From positions 2,505,501-2,569,500 of the forward strand of contig NZ_CP041969.1 in the NCBI RefSeq assembly GCF_014107495.1: a stretch of 64,000 nt of DNA, written 5' to 3'. This stretch comes from Cohnella cholangitidis. GTDB lineage: Bacteria > Bacillota > Bacilli > Paenibacillales > Paenibacillaceae. Of this stretch, positions 45,736-55,120 are shown piece after piece. A program made the position numbers and the translations under genes. How positions within the stretch are numbered: the first letter of the stretch is position 1; each line of letters begins with the position of its first letter. The notes under the pieces were generated by a model that worked only from the letters and a program-made list of their open reading frames with translations, ran no database searches and was not told where the DNA came from.

Positions 45736-48024
45736 TCAGCCCAGCCACTCCTCCGGCAGCAAGCGCGCATACTGAGGCTGTAAGTAGCGGTCGTCAACGA
45801 GCATAAGCGCTCCCCGGTCCCGTTCCGAACGGATCAACCTTCCGCCCGCCTGCAGCACTTTGTTCATGCCGGGGTAAACGTACGCGTAGTCGAAACCGTT
45901 GCGCCCTTCGTCGTCAAAATAGCTCTTGATCAGATTTCTTTCCAACCCGATCTGCGGCATGCCTACTCCGATGACCGCGACTCCGCTCAGGCGGTCGCCC
46001 GCCAGGTCGATGCCCTCGGAGAATATGCCGCCCATGACCGCGAATCCGACCAGCGTCCGAGTATTTCCCGCGTCGAATGCGGCCAAGAAGCTTTCCCGCT
46101 CTTCCTCCGGCATATCGGACGTCTGCAGTAAGGTGCGAATATCCCCCTCGGCCGCGACGAAATCCCCATATACTCCGTTCATGTATTCGTAGGATGGGAA
46201 AAAAAACAGATAATTGCCCGGACGTCCTCGCACCAACTCCAATAGCGTACTGACGAGCCGGGGCTTCGTCCGTTCCCGGTCCGCGTACCTCGTAGAAAGC
46301 GGAACGATAGAGACCTCCCATTGCTCCCTCGCAAAAGGAGAGCCAAGCGTAACCGAATAGTCCTCCTCGTCCGCGCCCAGCATGTCCATAAAGTAATTAA
46401 GGGGAGACAGCGTAGCCGAGAAAAACACATGCGCGCGATACCCTTTCCCCATCTGCCTAAGCAAATGCGACGGATTCAAGCAGAACATTTTCAACCGCAC
46501 GTCGTTCCGAACGACTTCCGAATAGGTAATGTATCTCTCATCGTACAGCTTCCCGATTCGAATGAAGCTGACCGCTCGGAAGTAAACCTCCAGCAGCTTC
46601 GCGCTGCCCGATCCCGAACCGCCTCCGGCAAGCACTCTCTCTGCCTCGGAGACGAAAGCTTCCACCATTTCCATTAGATCGGCCGGTCGGTCCTTCGTCA
46701 TCGTTGCTTGTCCGTCCGATCGCTTCTTCCGCTCGATGAACCACTTATTCACCGCTTTGGCAGCGGAATGAATATCCGCCTGAACTCCCTTGAACTCCCG
46801 CTCCAGTTCGAGAAAATCCCTTTTCTCCAATTCGGCCGAATACATCTCTCGGGCCCGATCGATCAAATTATGCGCCTCGTCCGCCAACAATACGGTTTGA
46901 TGCTTCTGTTCCCCCGTCATCCTTTTCAAGGAAACGCGCGGATCGAAAATATAATTGTAATCGCAAACGACCGCGTCCGCTCCGTATGCCGCATCGAGGG
47001 ACATTTCGAAGGGACAAACCCTATGTTTCCGGGCATACCTCTCGACGACCTCGCGATTCATCAACGTTTCGTTGCCCAGCATATCCAGAATCGCGCCGTT
47101 TATCCGATCATAGTATCCATCCGCGTACGGACATTTGTCTCCCCGGCAATCGACTTCCTCTTGAAAACAAATCTTGTCCTTAGCCGTTACCGTAACCGAA
47201 CGAAGGTTTAGCCCGTGGGCTTTCATAAGGGACAACGTATCCTCGGCCGCCGTCCGCGTGATCGTTCGGGCCGTCAAGTAGAACAGATGCTGGATCTTCC
47301 CGAGGCCGATCGCCTTGATTGCGGGATACAACGTCGAGATCGTTTTGCCTATGCCGGTCGGAGCTTTGGCGAACAATTTCCGCCCTTCGTCGATCGACTT
47401 ATAGACGGCGCCTACGAGCTTCCGCTGCCCTTCCCGATAATCCGCGAACGGAAATGCCAAACCCGCGATGCTCTCGTCCCGGGCGCGTTTGTTGCGATGA
47501 AGCAGACGCGCATAAGGAGCATAACGTTCCACGACTTCCCGCACGAACGCCTCTAGCTCCTCCAAGGAGACTTCCTGCTCGAAACGCTTCTGTTCCTCCG
47601 TGTCCACTTGAACATAGGTTAAGCGAACGCGCATTTGCCGCATGCCGTTGTCCACGGCGTACATGTACGCATAGAACTTCGCTTGCGCCCAATGGACGGG
47701 CTGCGAGTCCTCCTCCGTCATCGCCCCGATGTCCCTCGACGTCGATTTGATTTCGTCTACCGTAACGCCGCCATCCTCGGCAAGAAGAAGACCGTCGCAA
47801 CGTCCGTCCACGGAGAAAAGGAGATCCTCATGGAGAACCTCCGCGCTTACGTACACTTCCTTCTTGTCTTGCTCGCCGTATTGCTTCTGGATTTTCTGAT
47901 GGGCTTTCGTCCCTTCGGACAGCGCGCTTACCGCCCGGAAACCGGAATCGATGCTCCCGCTTAGGTAAACATATTCGACTAGCGCTCTCACCGACAGGGC
48001 AATCTTATCCGGCAACGGCAACAT
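45736..48024 (-). CDS. DinG/XPD-type Fe-S helicase with N-terminal PD-(D/E)XK-like domain
   Basis: 762 residues. The first 190 residues resemble a RecB/Cas4-like nuclease core (SVDGRCDGLLL, VDEIKST, QAKFYAYMYAV). The helicase follows: Walker A APTGIGKT (about residue 225), an Fe-S cluster region with Cys in ICFQEEVDCRGDKC and RVCPFEMS, Walker B DEAH in LLADEAHNL, then motifs VFFSATLSPL, GNYLFFFPSYEYM, VMGGIFSEGIDL and QAGGRLIRSERDRG. DNA-repair helicase acting on damaged or structured DNA. The start at 48024 (MLPLPDKIAL) has GGAGGGTTGTTC upstream. Confidence 0.85.
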   Translation of the reverse strand: MLPLPDKIALSVRALVEYVYLSGSIDSGFRAVSALSEGTKAHQKIQKQYGEQDKKEVYVSAEVLHEDLLFSVDGRCDGLLLAEDGGVTVDEIKSTSRDIGAMTEEDSQPVHWAQAKFYAYMYAVDNGMRQMRVRLTYVQVDTEEQKRFEQEVSLEELEAFVREVVERYAPYARLLHRNKRARDESIAGLAFPFADYREGQRKLVGAVYKSIDEGRKLFAKAPTGIGKTISTLYPAIKAIGLGKIQHLFYLTARTITRTAAEDTLSLMKAHGLNLRSVTVTAKDKICFQEEVDCRGDKCPYADGYYDRINGAILDMLGNETLMNREVVERYARKHRVCPFEMSLDAAYGADAVVCDYNYIFDPRVSLKRMTGEQKHQTVLLADEAHNLIDRAREMYSAELEKRDFLELEREFKGVQADIHSAAKAVNKWFIERKKRSDGQATMTKDRPADLMEMVEAFVSEAERVLAGGGSGSGSAKLLEVYFRAVSFIRIGKLYDERYITYSEVVRNDVRLKMFCLNPSHLLRQMGKGYRAHVFFSATLSPLNYFMDMLGADEEDYSVTLGSPFAREQWEVSIVPLSTRYADRERTKPRLVSTLLELVRGRPGNYLFFFPSYEYMNGVYGDFVAAEGDIRTLLQTSDMPEEERESFLAAFDAGNTRTLVGFAVMGGIFSEGIDLAGDRLSGVAVIGVGMPQIGLERNLIKSYFDDEGRNGFDYAYVYPGMNKVLQAGGRLIRSERDRGALMLVDDRYLQPQYARLLPEEWLG

Positions 48025-48407
48025 GAACAACCCTCCGACCACAGAACGTTTGTTCTATTGTAGCACATACTACCGGATAAAGCCTGCTGAAGGTCGGTAT
48101 CGAGGTTGCTTCTCAATTCAGATCATAGAGAGAAGAAGCGGCTTTCTTCGCAATTTGTCGCTCGACTCCCCGGCATTTGCATTCATATCAGCAACGTATC
48201 ACGAAGAAGCTAGCCTTTACGCTTACCATATCGCCCGATAGCGGTACCGACGCCCCGTTCCCGACCGCCAACCCCCGTTAACCCCCACATTCGGCTCTAT
48301 AAGCGACTGCCGTCCCGAATACTTTCTTGCTTATATATTAAAATTTGTTTTATGATCTAGGTAAATTATGAAGTTATTGGATATAACCAAGAATGCGGGG
48401 ATGTAGA
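48025..48407. other. Intergenic region at the island's left edge
   Basis: About 380 bases without a convincing gene. The composition turns AT-rich from about 48320, where a new plus-strand gene begins. A 72-codon frame at 48023-48241 has no ribosome site. Nothing else recognised. Confidence 0.4.
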
Positions 48408-49010
48408 TTGAAAATTATAATTAAGCAGATGAATAGCGTAAAGCCTTACGAGAAATACCTATTAGTTGGTATAATCCTCTTCTATACGATTGCACGATTA
48501 TTTATTGGTTATCTGAATGGTTATAGAAATGAACATATCTTTATTTATACTTTATCAGATCATTTTTTCATCTCATTCATGCATGTTTTCTTAATTGGTA
48601 TTACGATCCTGATTCTAATCAACATTATGACCTCTCAAAGATTTGGGGGGCTGTTTATGCTGATTGTCATTTCTCCCTTTTTGTTGATTGCCTCCATTTT
48701 TCTTGCATGGAAGATCCATTTGTCCGACGGAGATTTCAACTATTATCTTCTGAAACGTCAGACCCAATTACAGTTTGTTGCAACTCTTCACAATAATCAA
48801 AAGGAAGCAATACCTCGATCCATCACATTTTTTGAACAAAGATATCCATTCATTTACCGCAAGTTAAATACCGTTTCAATCAATGACCAAGATAAATATA
48901 TAGCGAGCAATTTATCAAACGGTGCATATAGATTGGAGCCATCAGCTGATAATAAAGAAGTGCTTTTAACCTTAAATGAGGGAGGAGCTTATAAGATTCT
49001 AAGGGAGTAA
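48408..49010 (+). CDS. Hypothetical membrane protein
   Basis: About 200 residues, AT-rich codon use, unlike the flanking genes. Two to four hydrophobic segments in the N-terminal half (YLLVGIILFYTIARLFIGYL, FFISFMHVFLIGITILILIN, GLFMLIVISPFLLIASIFLA) and a soluble C-terminal half. Not recognised. TTG at 48408 behind GGGGATGTAGA is the best start; ATG at 48393 or 48432 is possible. First gene of the accessory island. Confidence 0.5.
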   Translation: MKIIIKQMNSVKPYEKYLLVGIILFYTIARLFIGYLNGYRNEHIFIYTLSDHFFISFMHVFLIGITILILINIMTSQRFGGLFMLIVISPFLLIASIFLAWKIHLSDGDFNYYLLKRQTQLQFVATLHNNQKEAIPRSITFFEQRYPFIYRKLNTVSINDQDKYIASNLSNGAYRLEPSADNKEVLLTLNEGGAYKILRE

Positions 49011-49129
49011 TGTGAGATCTTTTTTATTACTTAAAGTCTCGACAGCTTTTATTATATCTAAATAGTTTAATACGACACCGCGTTAATTTGGTATAATAGA
49101 TTTAACTATACCGAACGGATGGTGTTTCC

Positions 49130-49702
49130 ATGCTTCGTTCTAATCGCGATAAACAACAGAACTATGAATTTGTTTCCATCGAAGATCTTGTTCCCGCCGA
49201 TCACATGCTTCGAAAGATCGATAAATATATCGACTTCTCTTTCATCGATGATAAGGTACGCCCACTTTATTGCGAAGACAATGGTCGTCCCGCTGTTGAT
49301 CCGGTCGTACTCTTTAAGATGATTTTTCTGGGCTACTTCTATGGCATTCGGTCCGAACGGCAGTTGGAGCGAGAAATCCAGACTAATCTTGCTTATCGCT
49401 GGTTCCTCGGCCTCGGATTGACTGACCGCGTGCCGGATCATACGACGATTAGCTGGAATAGAAGAACACGGTTTAAGGATACAACTGTATTTCAAGATAT
49501 CTTTGATGAAATCGTCTTACAAGCGATCTCACACCGGATGGTCGGCGGAAGAGTCCTTATTTCCGACTCGACTCACATCAAGTCCAGCGCCAATAAACAT
49601 AAGTACACCAAAGAACAAGTACAGCAAAATACGAAGGCGTATGTGGACGAGCTGAACGCCGCTGTTGAAGCTGATCGGAAGGCGCATGGAAAAAAGCCCT
49701 GA
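49130..49702 (+). CDS. IS1182-family transposase, first frame
   Basis: 190 residues: N-terminal DUF772-like region ([81 protein letters not shown]) and the first Asp of the DDE site in [14 protein letters not shown]. It ends at a TGA four bases behind an in-frame A AAA AAG heptamer (49690-49696); -1 slippage there continues as K-K-A-L-K-P-R-E-E into the second frame. Confidence 0.85.
   Translation: MLRSNRDKQQNYEFVSIEDLVPADHMLRKIDKYIDFSFIDDKVRPLYCEDNGRPAVDPVVLFKMIFLGYFYGIRSERQLEREIQTNLAYRWFLGLGLTDRVPDHTTISWNRRTRFKDTTVFQDIFDEIVLQAISHRMVGGRVLISDSTHIKSSANKHKYTKEQVQQNTKAYVDELNAAVEADRKAHGKKP
49690..49696 (+). other. A AAA AAG slip site in the IS1182 transposase
   Basis: Zero frame GG[A AAA AAG] CCC TGA: the classical IS -1 frameshifting heptamer, placed 1 codon before the stop; the -1 frame reads GCC CTG AAA CCT into the second transposase frame. 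Confidence 0.7.
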
Positions 49703-49716
49703 AACCTAGAGAGGAG

Positions 49717-50487
49717 GTGAACGAAGACAAGGAAGTGAAGGTTAGTACCACCGATCCCGATAGCGGGTATATGGTTCGGGACGGCAAGCCGGAAGGCTTC
49801 TTTTATCTGGACCACCGCACGGTTGATATGAAGTACAATCTCATTACCGATGTCTTTGTCACGCCAGGTAACGTACATGATTCGATGCCCTATCTCGAAC
49901 GATTGGACCGTCAACGCGAAAGATTCGGTTTTCAGGTAGAAGCAGTAGCATTGGATTCAGGTTACCTCACAGCACCGATCTGTAAGGGGTTGGACACGCG
50001 GAAAATCTTTGGCGTTATTGCTCACCGCAGATTCCATCCTACACAAGGCCTGTACCACAAACATGAATTTAAGTATGATGACGAGCGAGATCTTTATATT
50101 TGTCCGCAAAAGCAGGAGTTACCGTACAAAACGACAGACCGACATGGTTACCGACACTATGCTTCTGATCCGCAGCAATGCGCGTCATGTCCGATGTTAA
50201 ACAAGTGTACCCGGTCACAGAACCGCCGAAAAGTCGTGACTCGGCACGTGTGGGAAGAGAGCAAAGAGCGCGTGCGACTTAACCGGCTGAGCAAGTCGGG
50301 CAAGAAGCTATACCGCAAACGAAAAGAAACGATTGAGCGAAGCTTTGCGGACGCCAAAGAGCTCCACGGGTTTCGCTATTGCCGTTTGCGAGGACTGCGA
50401 AATGTGACCGAGCAAGCGCTTATGACTGCTGCTGTACAGAATATGAAGAAGATTGCCCTCCATCTGGACAGGAGGGAAATGGGGTAA
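49717..50487 (+). CDS. IS1182-family transposase, second frame
   Basis: 256 residues beginning [29 protein letters not shown], with the second Asp in [18 protein letters not shown], and the C-terminal [26 protein letters not shown] holding the catalytic Glu. Probably translated as a fusion with the first frame by -1 slippage. A GTG at 49717 lies inside AGGAGGTGA, so it is a poor independent start. Confidence 0.8.
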   Translation: MNEDKEVKVSTTDPDSGYMVRDGKPEGFFYLDHRTVDMKYNLITDVFVTPGNVHDSMPYLERLDRQRERFGFQVEAVALDSGYLTAPICKGLDTRKIFGVIAHRRFHPTQGLYHKHEFKYDDERDLYICPQKQELPYKTTDRHGYRHYASDPQQCASCPMLNKCTRSQNRRKVVTRHVWEESKERVRLNRLSKSGKKLYRKRKETIERSFADAKELHGFRYCRLRGLRNVTEQALMTAAVQNMKKIALHLDRREMG

Positions 50488-50532
50488 TAATCTCCCCAGA
50501 TCCCCCCTCTTCCAGGCACCTAAATAAAAAAA

Positions 50533-50563
50533 GAAACCCAATGTCTAAAAAGACGTGGGTTTC
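50533..50563 (-). terminator. Terminator of the YbfG-like gene
   Basis: The minus strand reads GAAACCCACGTCT-loop-AGACATTGGGTTTC followed by seven T. Its stem is closely similar to another at 54352-54387. Confidence 0.8.
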
Positions 50564-50604
50564 TCGACGATCTGAGAGGGGTATCCCCCTCTATTTTTAT
50601 TTTT

Positions 50605-52875
50605 TTAGATCTTCGATTCGATGATCTCGCGGTATGCTTGTGCAATTTCTGCTGCCTGACTGTTACTATAATTTACAACGTTGAAGGCTGGTTTGAAAAT
50701 CAAGTCTCTTACATTAGCATATGCTAAAGGGATTTCGGTTGTAAGAAGATAGTAGGCGTTCTCCTCAAGCTGATTAAGATGCCCGTAGCGGAGCGTAAAG
50801 TTAGCGAATCTGTTTTTGTAATGATTTATGTCAGTATAATAGGTCTTGAAAATTTCTGGTAATTTGCGGCTGTAATTACTGTTCATCATAACAGATACAA
50901 GGTACGCATCAATGTCTGAAAGTAAATCGGAATTACTGAAGGTGCTTATACCTACTTCAGAATTAATGAGAGCCTTCGCTGCTAGATAAACTGAGGGATA
51001 TAGACCATTATTATAGGCTTTCACTGAATCTCCGGCACAAGTGATTAAATCTCCAATCGCCCCGGATAGTTCAGCCCATACAACATCATCAAGGAGGTAA
51101 GTATAACTATTTGCTGTAGCTGCCCAATGCGGAATATCGATTTCAATTCCGGTTTCAGGATCATAAAACGTTTCCAATGGAGGGTTATTCATAGTTGTTT
51201 TGACATGATTGATAAAATTATCATCAGTATTACCCGCAACAGTATCCCAAAGAAGTCCATCATAGTTAACATGGCGCAAATAGTGCAAGGTCTTCTGATT
51301 AGCCATGTAAATGTCGTTATTTGTATAATCCATTGCTAACTGATGGATATCTTGAAGATGAGATATAAATACTTCGTTTTGCATTTCTTTGCTCAAAGGC
51401 GGCTCATATCCTGTATCAACCTCATTTACAGCTGGATCTCGTCCGGAAGCAATATTTTTGTCAATTTCAATTAATCCATCCCCTGACCCAACTGAAATTG
51501 TGGTGATTTGATCGAAAGCCCAGTTACTAGGAAGAGGATAGCCCATATTTCCGCTAAATCCTGACGACATATCGCTCACAAAGCTTGTAACTGCCAGTCC
51601 CTCGTTCGATACGCGAGTACATACGTTTCTTGGCCCGTATATTCCGATTTTATACTTTGCGCCTCCACTTACCATAGTGTTAGATAAGGCTCGGAAGTAA
51701 GGTAGAATATTCGATGTAACTTGCCCATCTGAACAATCAAAATCGACAGCAAAGTAGATAATGGCATTTGTCTTAAATCCATATGACGAGGCAGCATTTT
51801 TAGCCGCTACCGCATCTCTTGCACCTTGGTAGGCTGTGAAGTAATTAACACTGCTTCCTGACGATTGATAGATCGGAAATACTTTCAGCCCAGCATTGAA
51901 TATCGTTTCCAGCTCACCTGGCTTGATTTTTTTCCAATCACCAACGATATATCGGCCAATAATTCTATACCCGCTCGAAAATAAGGTTTGCGCTCTCGCC
52001 GGTGTAATGGTGGTTACGCAGTCACATGCAGTCCCCGCTCTATTTTTATCACCATAACTGATAAATAAGGAGGCTAATGTTTGTTTTCCCGCTATTCCAT
52101 CAGCTGTTAACTTAACGAAACTTTGAAAGTTTTTAACTATGCCTTTCAATGCAGCATCAAAGACTCCAGTAAAATAGTACGGATAGAAGTTGTTAAGGAA
52201 TAGCCCATATCGAAGTAGCTTAATAAAGTCTGCCTTCGTGCTACCCTCAGATAGCGTAGGTAAAAGGGATAAGGTTTGAGGTCCAAACGTACCATTGGGA
52301 ACCGGAATCCCTTCTTCGACCTGTACGCCATATATAAGAGCTTTAGCTAAAGTTCTTGAGCGCAATCCATCACAAGGAACAAGCCCAATATCCGGACCAA
52401 ATACGATGCCATATTTGCGATTAAGATTTTGTTGAATTGTCCGAAGTTCGGAATCTCCGAGATTCACAAATGCATCCATCGTAAGTAGAGCTTTCATAAA
52501 TAAAGGAGTAGTAACGCCATCAGGATTTTCGAAACCGGCATCGGACTGAAATGACTCTATTGCCGCCTTTGTTCCATTTCCATAAGTGCCAGTAAAACCT
52601 GTCGGATTGTAGCCTTTACAGAAGAGTGCCCCTTGGACAATCTTCACAAGATTAATATTCGTGGATAACTCGGATATTGTAGGACATAAACTAAAAGTTT
52701 GCGGTCCGAAGGACCCGTTGGGTGCAGAAACTCCGATCTCGATCTGTAATGCAGTAATAAGGCCTCTAATTGTTCCCCAACCTGTAATTCCATCTTCAGC
52801 GACCGGGGTGAAATTTGAGTTGTTTTCATATGTGTCATTCAACCAACCTTGAACGGCATGTACCATTTGATCCAT
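50605..52875 (-). CDS. YbfG-like protein: peptidoglycan-binding-like modules with a DUF1906 glycoside-hydrolase-like domain
   Basis: 756 residues. Two N-terminal modules (GITGWGTIRGLITALQIEIG to NGSFGPQT; a second similar around NGTFGPQTLSLLP) resemble peptidoglycan-binding repeats. Residues about 285-480 form a DUF1906 TIM-barrel-like domain (GYRIIGRYIVGDWKKIKPGE, FPIYQSSGSSVNYF, AIIYFAVDFDCSDG, KIGIYGPRNV, WAFDQITTISVGSGDGLIEIDKNIA), as in B. subtilis YbfG. A C-terminal 270-residue helical region is unrecognised. There is no signal peptide or lipobox, so export must be by another route (holin, lysis or non-classical). ATG behind GAAGGAATTACG. Confidence 0.78.
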   Translation of the reverse strand: MDQMVHAVQGWLNDTYENNSNFTPVAEDGITGWGTIRGLITALQIEIGVSAPNGSFGPQTFSLCPTISELSTNINLVKIVQGALFCKGYNPTGFTGTYGNGTKAAIESFQSDAGFENPDGVTTPLFMKALLTMDAFVNLGDSELRTIQQNLNRKYGIVFGPDIGLVPCDGLRSRTLAKALIYGVQVEEGIPVPNGTFGPQTLSLLPTLSEGSTKADFIKLLRYGLFLNNFYPYYFTGVFDAALKGIVKNFQSFVKLTADGIAGKQTLASLFISYGDKNRAGTACDCVTTITPARAQTLFSSGYRIIGRYIVGDWKKIKPGELETIFNAGLKVFPIYQSSGSSVNYFTAYQGARDAVAAKNAASSYGFKTNAIIYFAVDFDCSDGQVTSNILPYFRALSNTMVSGGAKYKIGIYGPRNVCTRVSNEGLAVTSFVSDMSSGFSGNMGYPLPSNWAFDQITTISVGSGDGLIEIDKNIASGRDPAVNEVDTGYEPPLSKEMQNEVFISHLQDIHQLAMDYTNNDIYMANQKTLHYLRHVNYDGLLWDTVAGNTDDNFINHVKTTMNNPPLETFYDPETGIEIDIPHWAATANSYTYLLDDVVWAELSGAIGDLITCAGDSVKAYNNGLYPSVYLAAKALINSEVGISTFSNSDLLSDIDAYLVSVMMNSNYSRKLPEIFKTYYTDINHYKNRFANFTLRYGHLNQLEENAYYLLTTEIPLAYANVRDLIFKPAFNVVNYSNSQAAEIAQAYREIIESKI

Positions 52876-53028
52876 CGTAATTCCTTCTTTCTTTTTATTT
52901 TTTCAAAAATAGAGCTTCATGTATATCGACCAGGCGATCCTCCCTTAAATGGAAAGTATCTATGTTAAAACTGTGGCCAACTTATTAAGCACAGTTATTA
53001 CCCCGTTCCGATTGCATAAAATTCGAAT

Positions 53029-53692
53029 CTATTTGTTTTTTTCGTCGATATAGTTAAGGAAATACGCTTTAGAGCGTTGTACTAATTTGCGAACCTTGTT
53101 ATTGTAATTTCCCTCACCGAGAGCATGAGCAAGTTCATTATTACTTGTTCCACGATCAAGTAACGAAACCACATTTGCGTATCGCGAGTTAACTTTCCTG
53201 AACTCAGCTAATAAATTCTGAACTTCAATTTTTTCGAAATATTCTTGTTCTGCTGATGGTGAATGAGGAAGAACTGCCTCTCCAAGGGTTATTCCCTCAT
53301 CATCAAATGCAATTTTTCGATCAAGAGAATCAAGTTGTGCCTTGTAGTATCGAATACCTCCCCGATCTTGATCATTACATTTTGTTTGATATGAACGCCA
53401 AACATCAGCTTCTCGGAGTTTAAGATAACTTTGAAAGCGAGGCATGAAATCACCAATCGCGAGATCATAACCAATCGTAGATTGATATAATGCTTGTCCA
53501 AAATGGGATTCAAAGTCCTCTTGTGGTATATAAATCCCCCATTGCAGAGCTTTTGCACTTGATCGAACAGCCCAAAAATGCAGAAATGGATATATTTCAA
53601 AAAAAAGATCTCTAAAAGTTGTCTGATTTCTTGTTAGTGAGAATTCGTAAGCTAAATCATTAATTTTTTTCCATTTATTTTGATCGCCATGT
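53029..53692 (-). CDS. Sigma-70-like protein (regions 2 and 4), start uncertain, A7 slip site
   Basis: About 220 residues in the main frame. FRDLFFEIYPFLHFWAVRSSAKAL, EDFESHFGQALYQSTIGYD and FMPRFQSYLKLREADVWRSY follow sigma-70 region 2 patterns; SRYANVVSLLDRGTSNNELAHALGE resembles the region 4 HTH. It lacks any match I can name among known sigma subfamilies. The main frame is open to 53790 (TTG start) but no ribosome site supports a start there; the only strong ribosome site (AGAGGAGAATATAAAC) precedes ATG 53692 in another frame, whose product M-A-I-K-I-N-G-K-K reaches an A AAA AAA heptamer (53672-53666) where -1 slippage enters the sigma frame. Upstream of the YbfG-like gene on the same strand. 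Confidence 0.55.
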
Positions 53693-54009
53693 TTATATTC
53701 TCCTCTCTCCGTTCTGTTTATCTTTATGTCGAATAGGAACATATGTTCGTGACATAGTAAAAAAATATCATTACCAAGGTTAATTATCAATGAATTATTT
53801 ATAATTTTTGGATTAAAACCCAGATCATAACATGTTTATCGCATCTAGCACCTCATACTTCGCACAAAAAACGTATCCAAATTTTGGATTATTAGGAATC
53901 CCGCTACGATCAATCAGACCACTCATTAATAAGAACATGGACAAGTCACGGATAAATGACCTCTTACGACATAATAGTTTGAGTCTAATTAAAGGAGGGG
54001 ATTGTATTC

Positions 54010-54276
54010 ATGGAACAATCGATGATTGAAAGTGCAACCCAACAGGGTATTTGGGCGGTCTTATTTATCTCTTTATATCTCTATCAACTGCGTGAGGGTA
54101 AGCGAAGAGAGTCAGAAAGCAAAACGCGTGAAGAAAAACTTACCGACTTTATTAGTGAAATGTTGAAGCAATTCGAGGGGTTATCGAGACAATATGAAAA
54201 CATATCTGACGATGTGCAAGAAATAAAAAGTGAACTCATAGGAAAAAGTAAGAAAGCGGTGGTACATCGGTCCTGA
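54010..54276 (+). CDS. BhlA/UviB-type holin-like protein
   Basis: 88 residues: one N-terminal membrane segment (GIWAVLFISLYLYQL), then a charged amphipathic tail (REGKRRESESKTREEKLTDF, VQEIKSELIGKSKKAV). Size, single TM and coiled tail match BhlA/UviB (bacteriocin-associated holin) proteins that permeabilise the membrane for release of cell-wall hydrolases. Divergent from the sigma-like and YbfG-like genes. AAAGGAGGGGATTGTATTC precedes the ATG. Confidence 0.7.
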   Translation: MEQSMIESATQQGIWAVLFISLYLYQLREGKRRESESKTREEKLTDFISEMLKQFEGLSRQYENISDDVQEIKSELIGKSKKAVVHRS

Positions 54277-54351
54277 GTTCTGACGGATTTATCTCTTTTA
54301 TTTATTCAGAACAAGAATCCCCCGACTTAAAACACTATCCAAAAAAAGAAA

Positions 54352-54387
54352 GAGAAACCCACGTCAAAAAAACGACGTGGGTTTCTC
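54352..54387. terminator. Hairpin terminator shared by the holin and the next minus-strand gene
   Basis: Perfect GAGAAACCCACGTC / GACGTGGGTTTCTC stem of 14 bp. On the minus strand it is followed by a long T-rich stretch. Nearly the same stem sequence occurs at 50533-50563. Confidence 0.75.
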
Positions 54388-54567
54388 GATCAAAAACCTT
54401 CTCTTCATGTATTATTTTATTCCCACCAAAGGTCGAAGGCAGTAGTAGTCATGAGCCTAATAGAAGTCATAGTACGTAAGGTGTAGCAACACCCCCTGAA
54501 GAGCCGAAACAAGGGATTCGGGATGAGCGATCTCTTCTTATAGTAGAAAGTAAATTCAGCAAAAGCT

Positions 54568-54972
54568 TTATAAATCTGGAGGCGTTAGCGGTAGTTCCCG
54601 GAAATGCGCGATAACTTGGATTAGAACGTCGTAGGCTTCTTGAAGTGTTTTTACCCCCGCTCCGTCGTTGAATTTCGTGATGAGTTCGGCGGCATATCGC
54701 AGGTCGTTCGCGGTACCGTAATCGGGCGCGTCTGCGGCTGCGTCTGTGTAAATTTGCGGATTAAAATCGGTGGTAATTACTTGGAGTGGCGATAATGAAG
54801 TGTAATTATCTAAAAACGTGCCTAAGCGTTCGGTGGAATCGACTATATTCATATAGGACTTAACCGGTCCAACCTTAACCGTCGCATTTACCCAATTTGC
54901 GCTGAAGACAATTCCCAAAACAATTACTATTAGAACCAGCGCGGTGACATCACGTTTTAAGTTGTTGGTCAT
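54568..54972 (-). CDS. Hypothetical membrane-anchored protein
   Basis: 134 residues: one N-terminal membrane segment (VTALVLIVIVLGIVFSANWV) and an acidic exterior domain (VGPVKSYMNIVDSTERLG, LQVITTDFNPQIYTDAAADA, KTLQEAYDVLIQVIAHFRELPLTPPDL). Not recognised. Ribosome site GGGAGGTTCTTCC. Codon use AT-rich like the island. Confidence 0.55.
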   Translation of the reverse strand: MTNNLKRDVTALVLIVIVLGIVFSANWVNATVKVGPVKSYMNIVDSTERLGTFLDNYTSLSPLQVITTDFNPQIYTDAAADAPDYGTANDLRYAAELITKFNDGAGVKTLQEAYDVLIQVIAHFRELPLTPPDL

Positions 54973-55120
54973 TGGAAGAACCTCCCAAAAAAATCTAATT
55001 ATATATCATGATAATACTTTGCATCACGAGTCACAACCTAAAAATAAAAACGACATACCTAAGCGTAAGGTAATGGCGGATGAGGCGTCAACCTTAACAA
55101 AACTACTAGGAGGAATTTGA

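Larger units (their letters stand above)
49130..50487 (+). mobile_element. IS1182-family element (transposase in two frames; ends not identified)
   Basis: The transposase spans 49130-50487. A promoter-like TTTGGTATAATAG lies just upstream. Terminal inverted repeats could not be identified within 100 bases on either side, so the element's limits are not defined. Confidence 0.7.

Noticed and set aside
45051..45797. Long frames on both strands across the repeat array (248, 208, 148 and 117 codons)
   Set aside because: They are open only because the unit length is a multiple of three and the unit lacks stops in these frames; they have no ribosome site and differ only in repeat phase.
48023..48241. 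72-codon plus-strand frame behind the helicase start
   Set aside because: No ribosome site, atypical composition, antisense to the helicase promoter region.
49014..50613. AGATCT with T-rich flanks on both sides of the IS1182 gene as possible terminal repeats
   Set aside because: Only six bases match and the flanks do not pair; no target duplication is visible.
53832..54029. 65-codon plus-strand frame upstream of the holin
   Set aside because: It overlaps the holin start, has no ribosome site and no recognisable feature.
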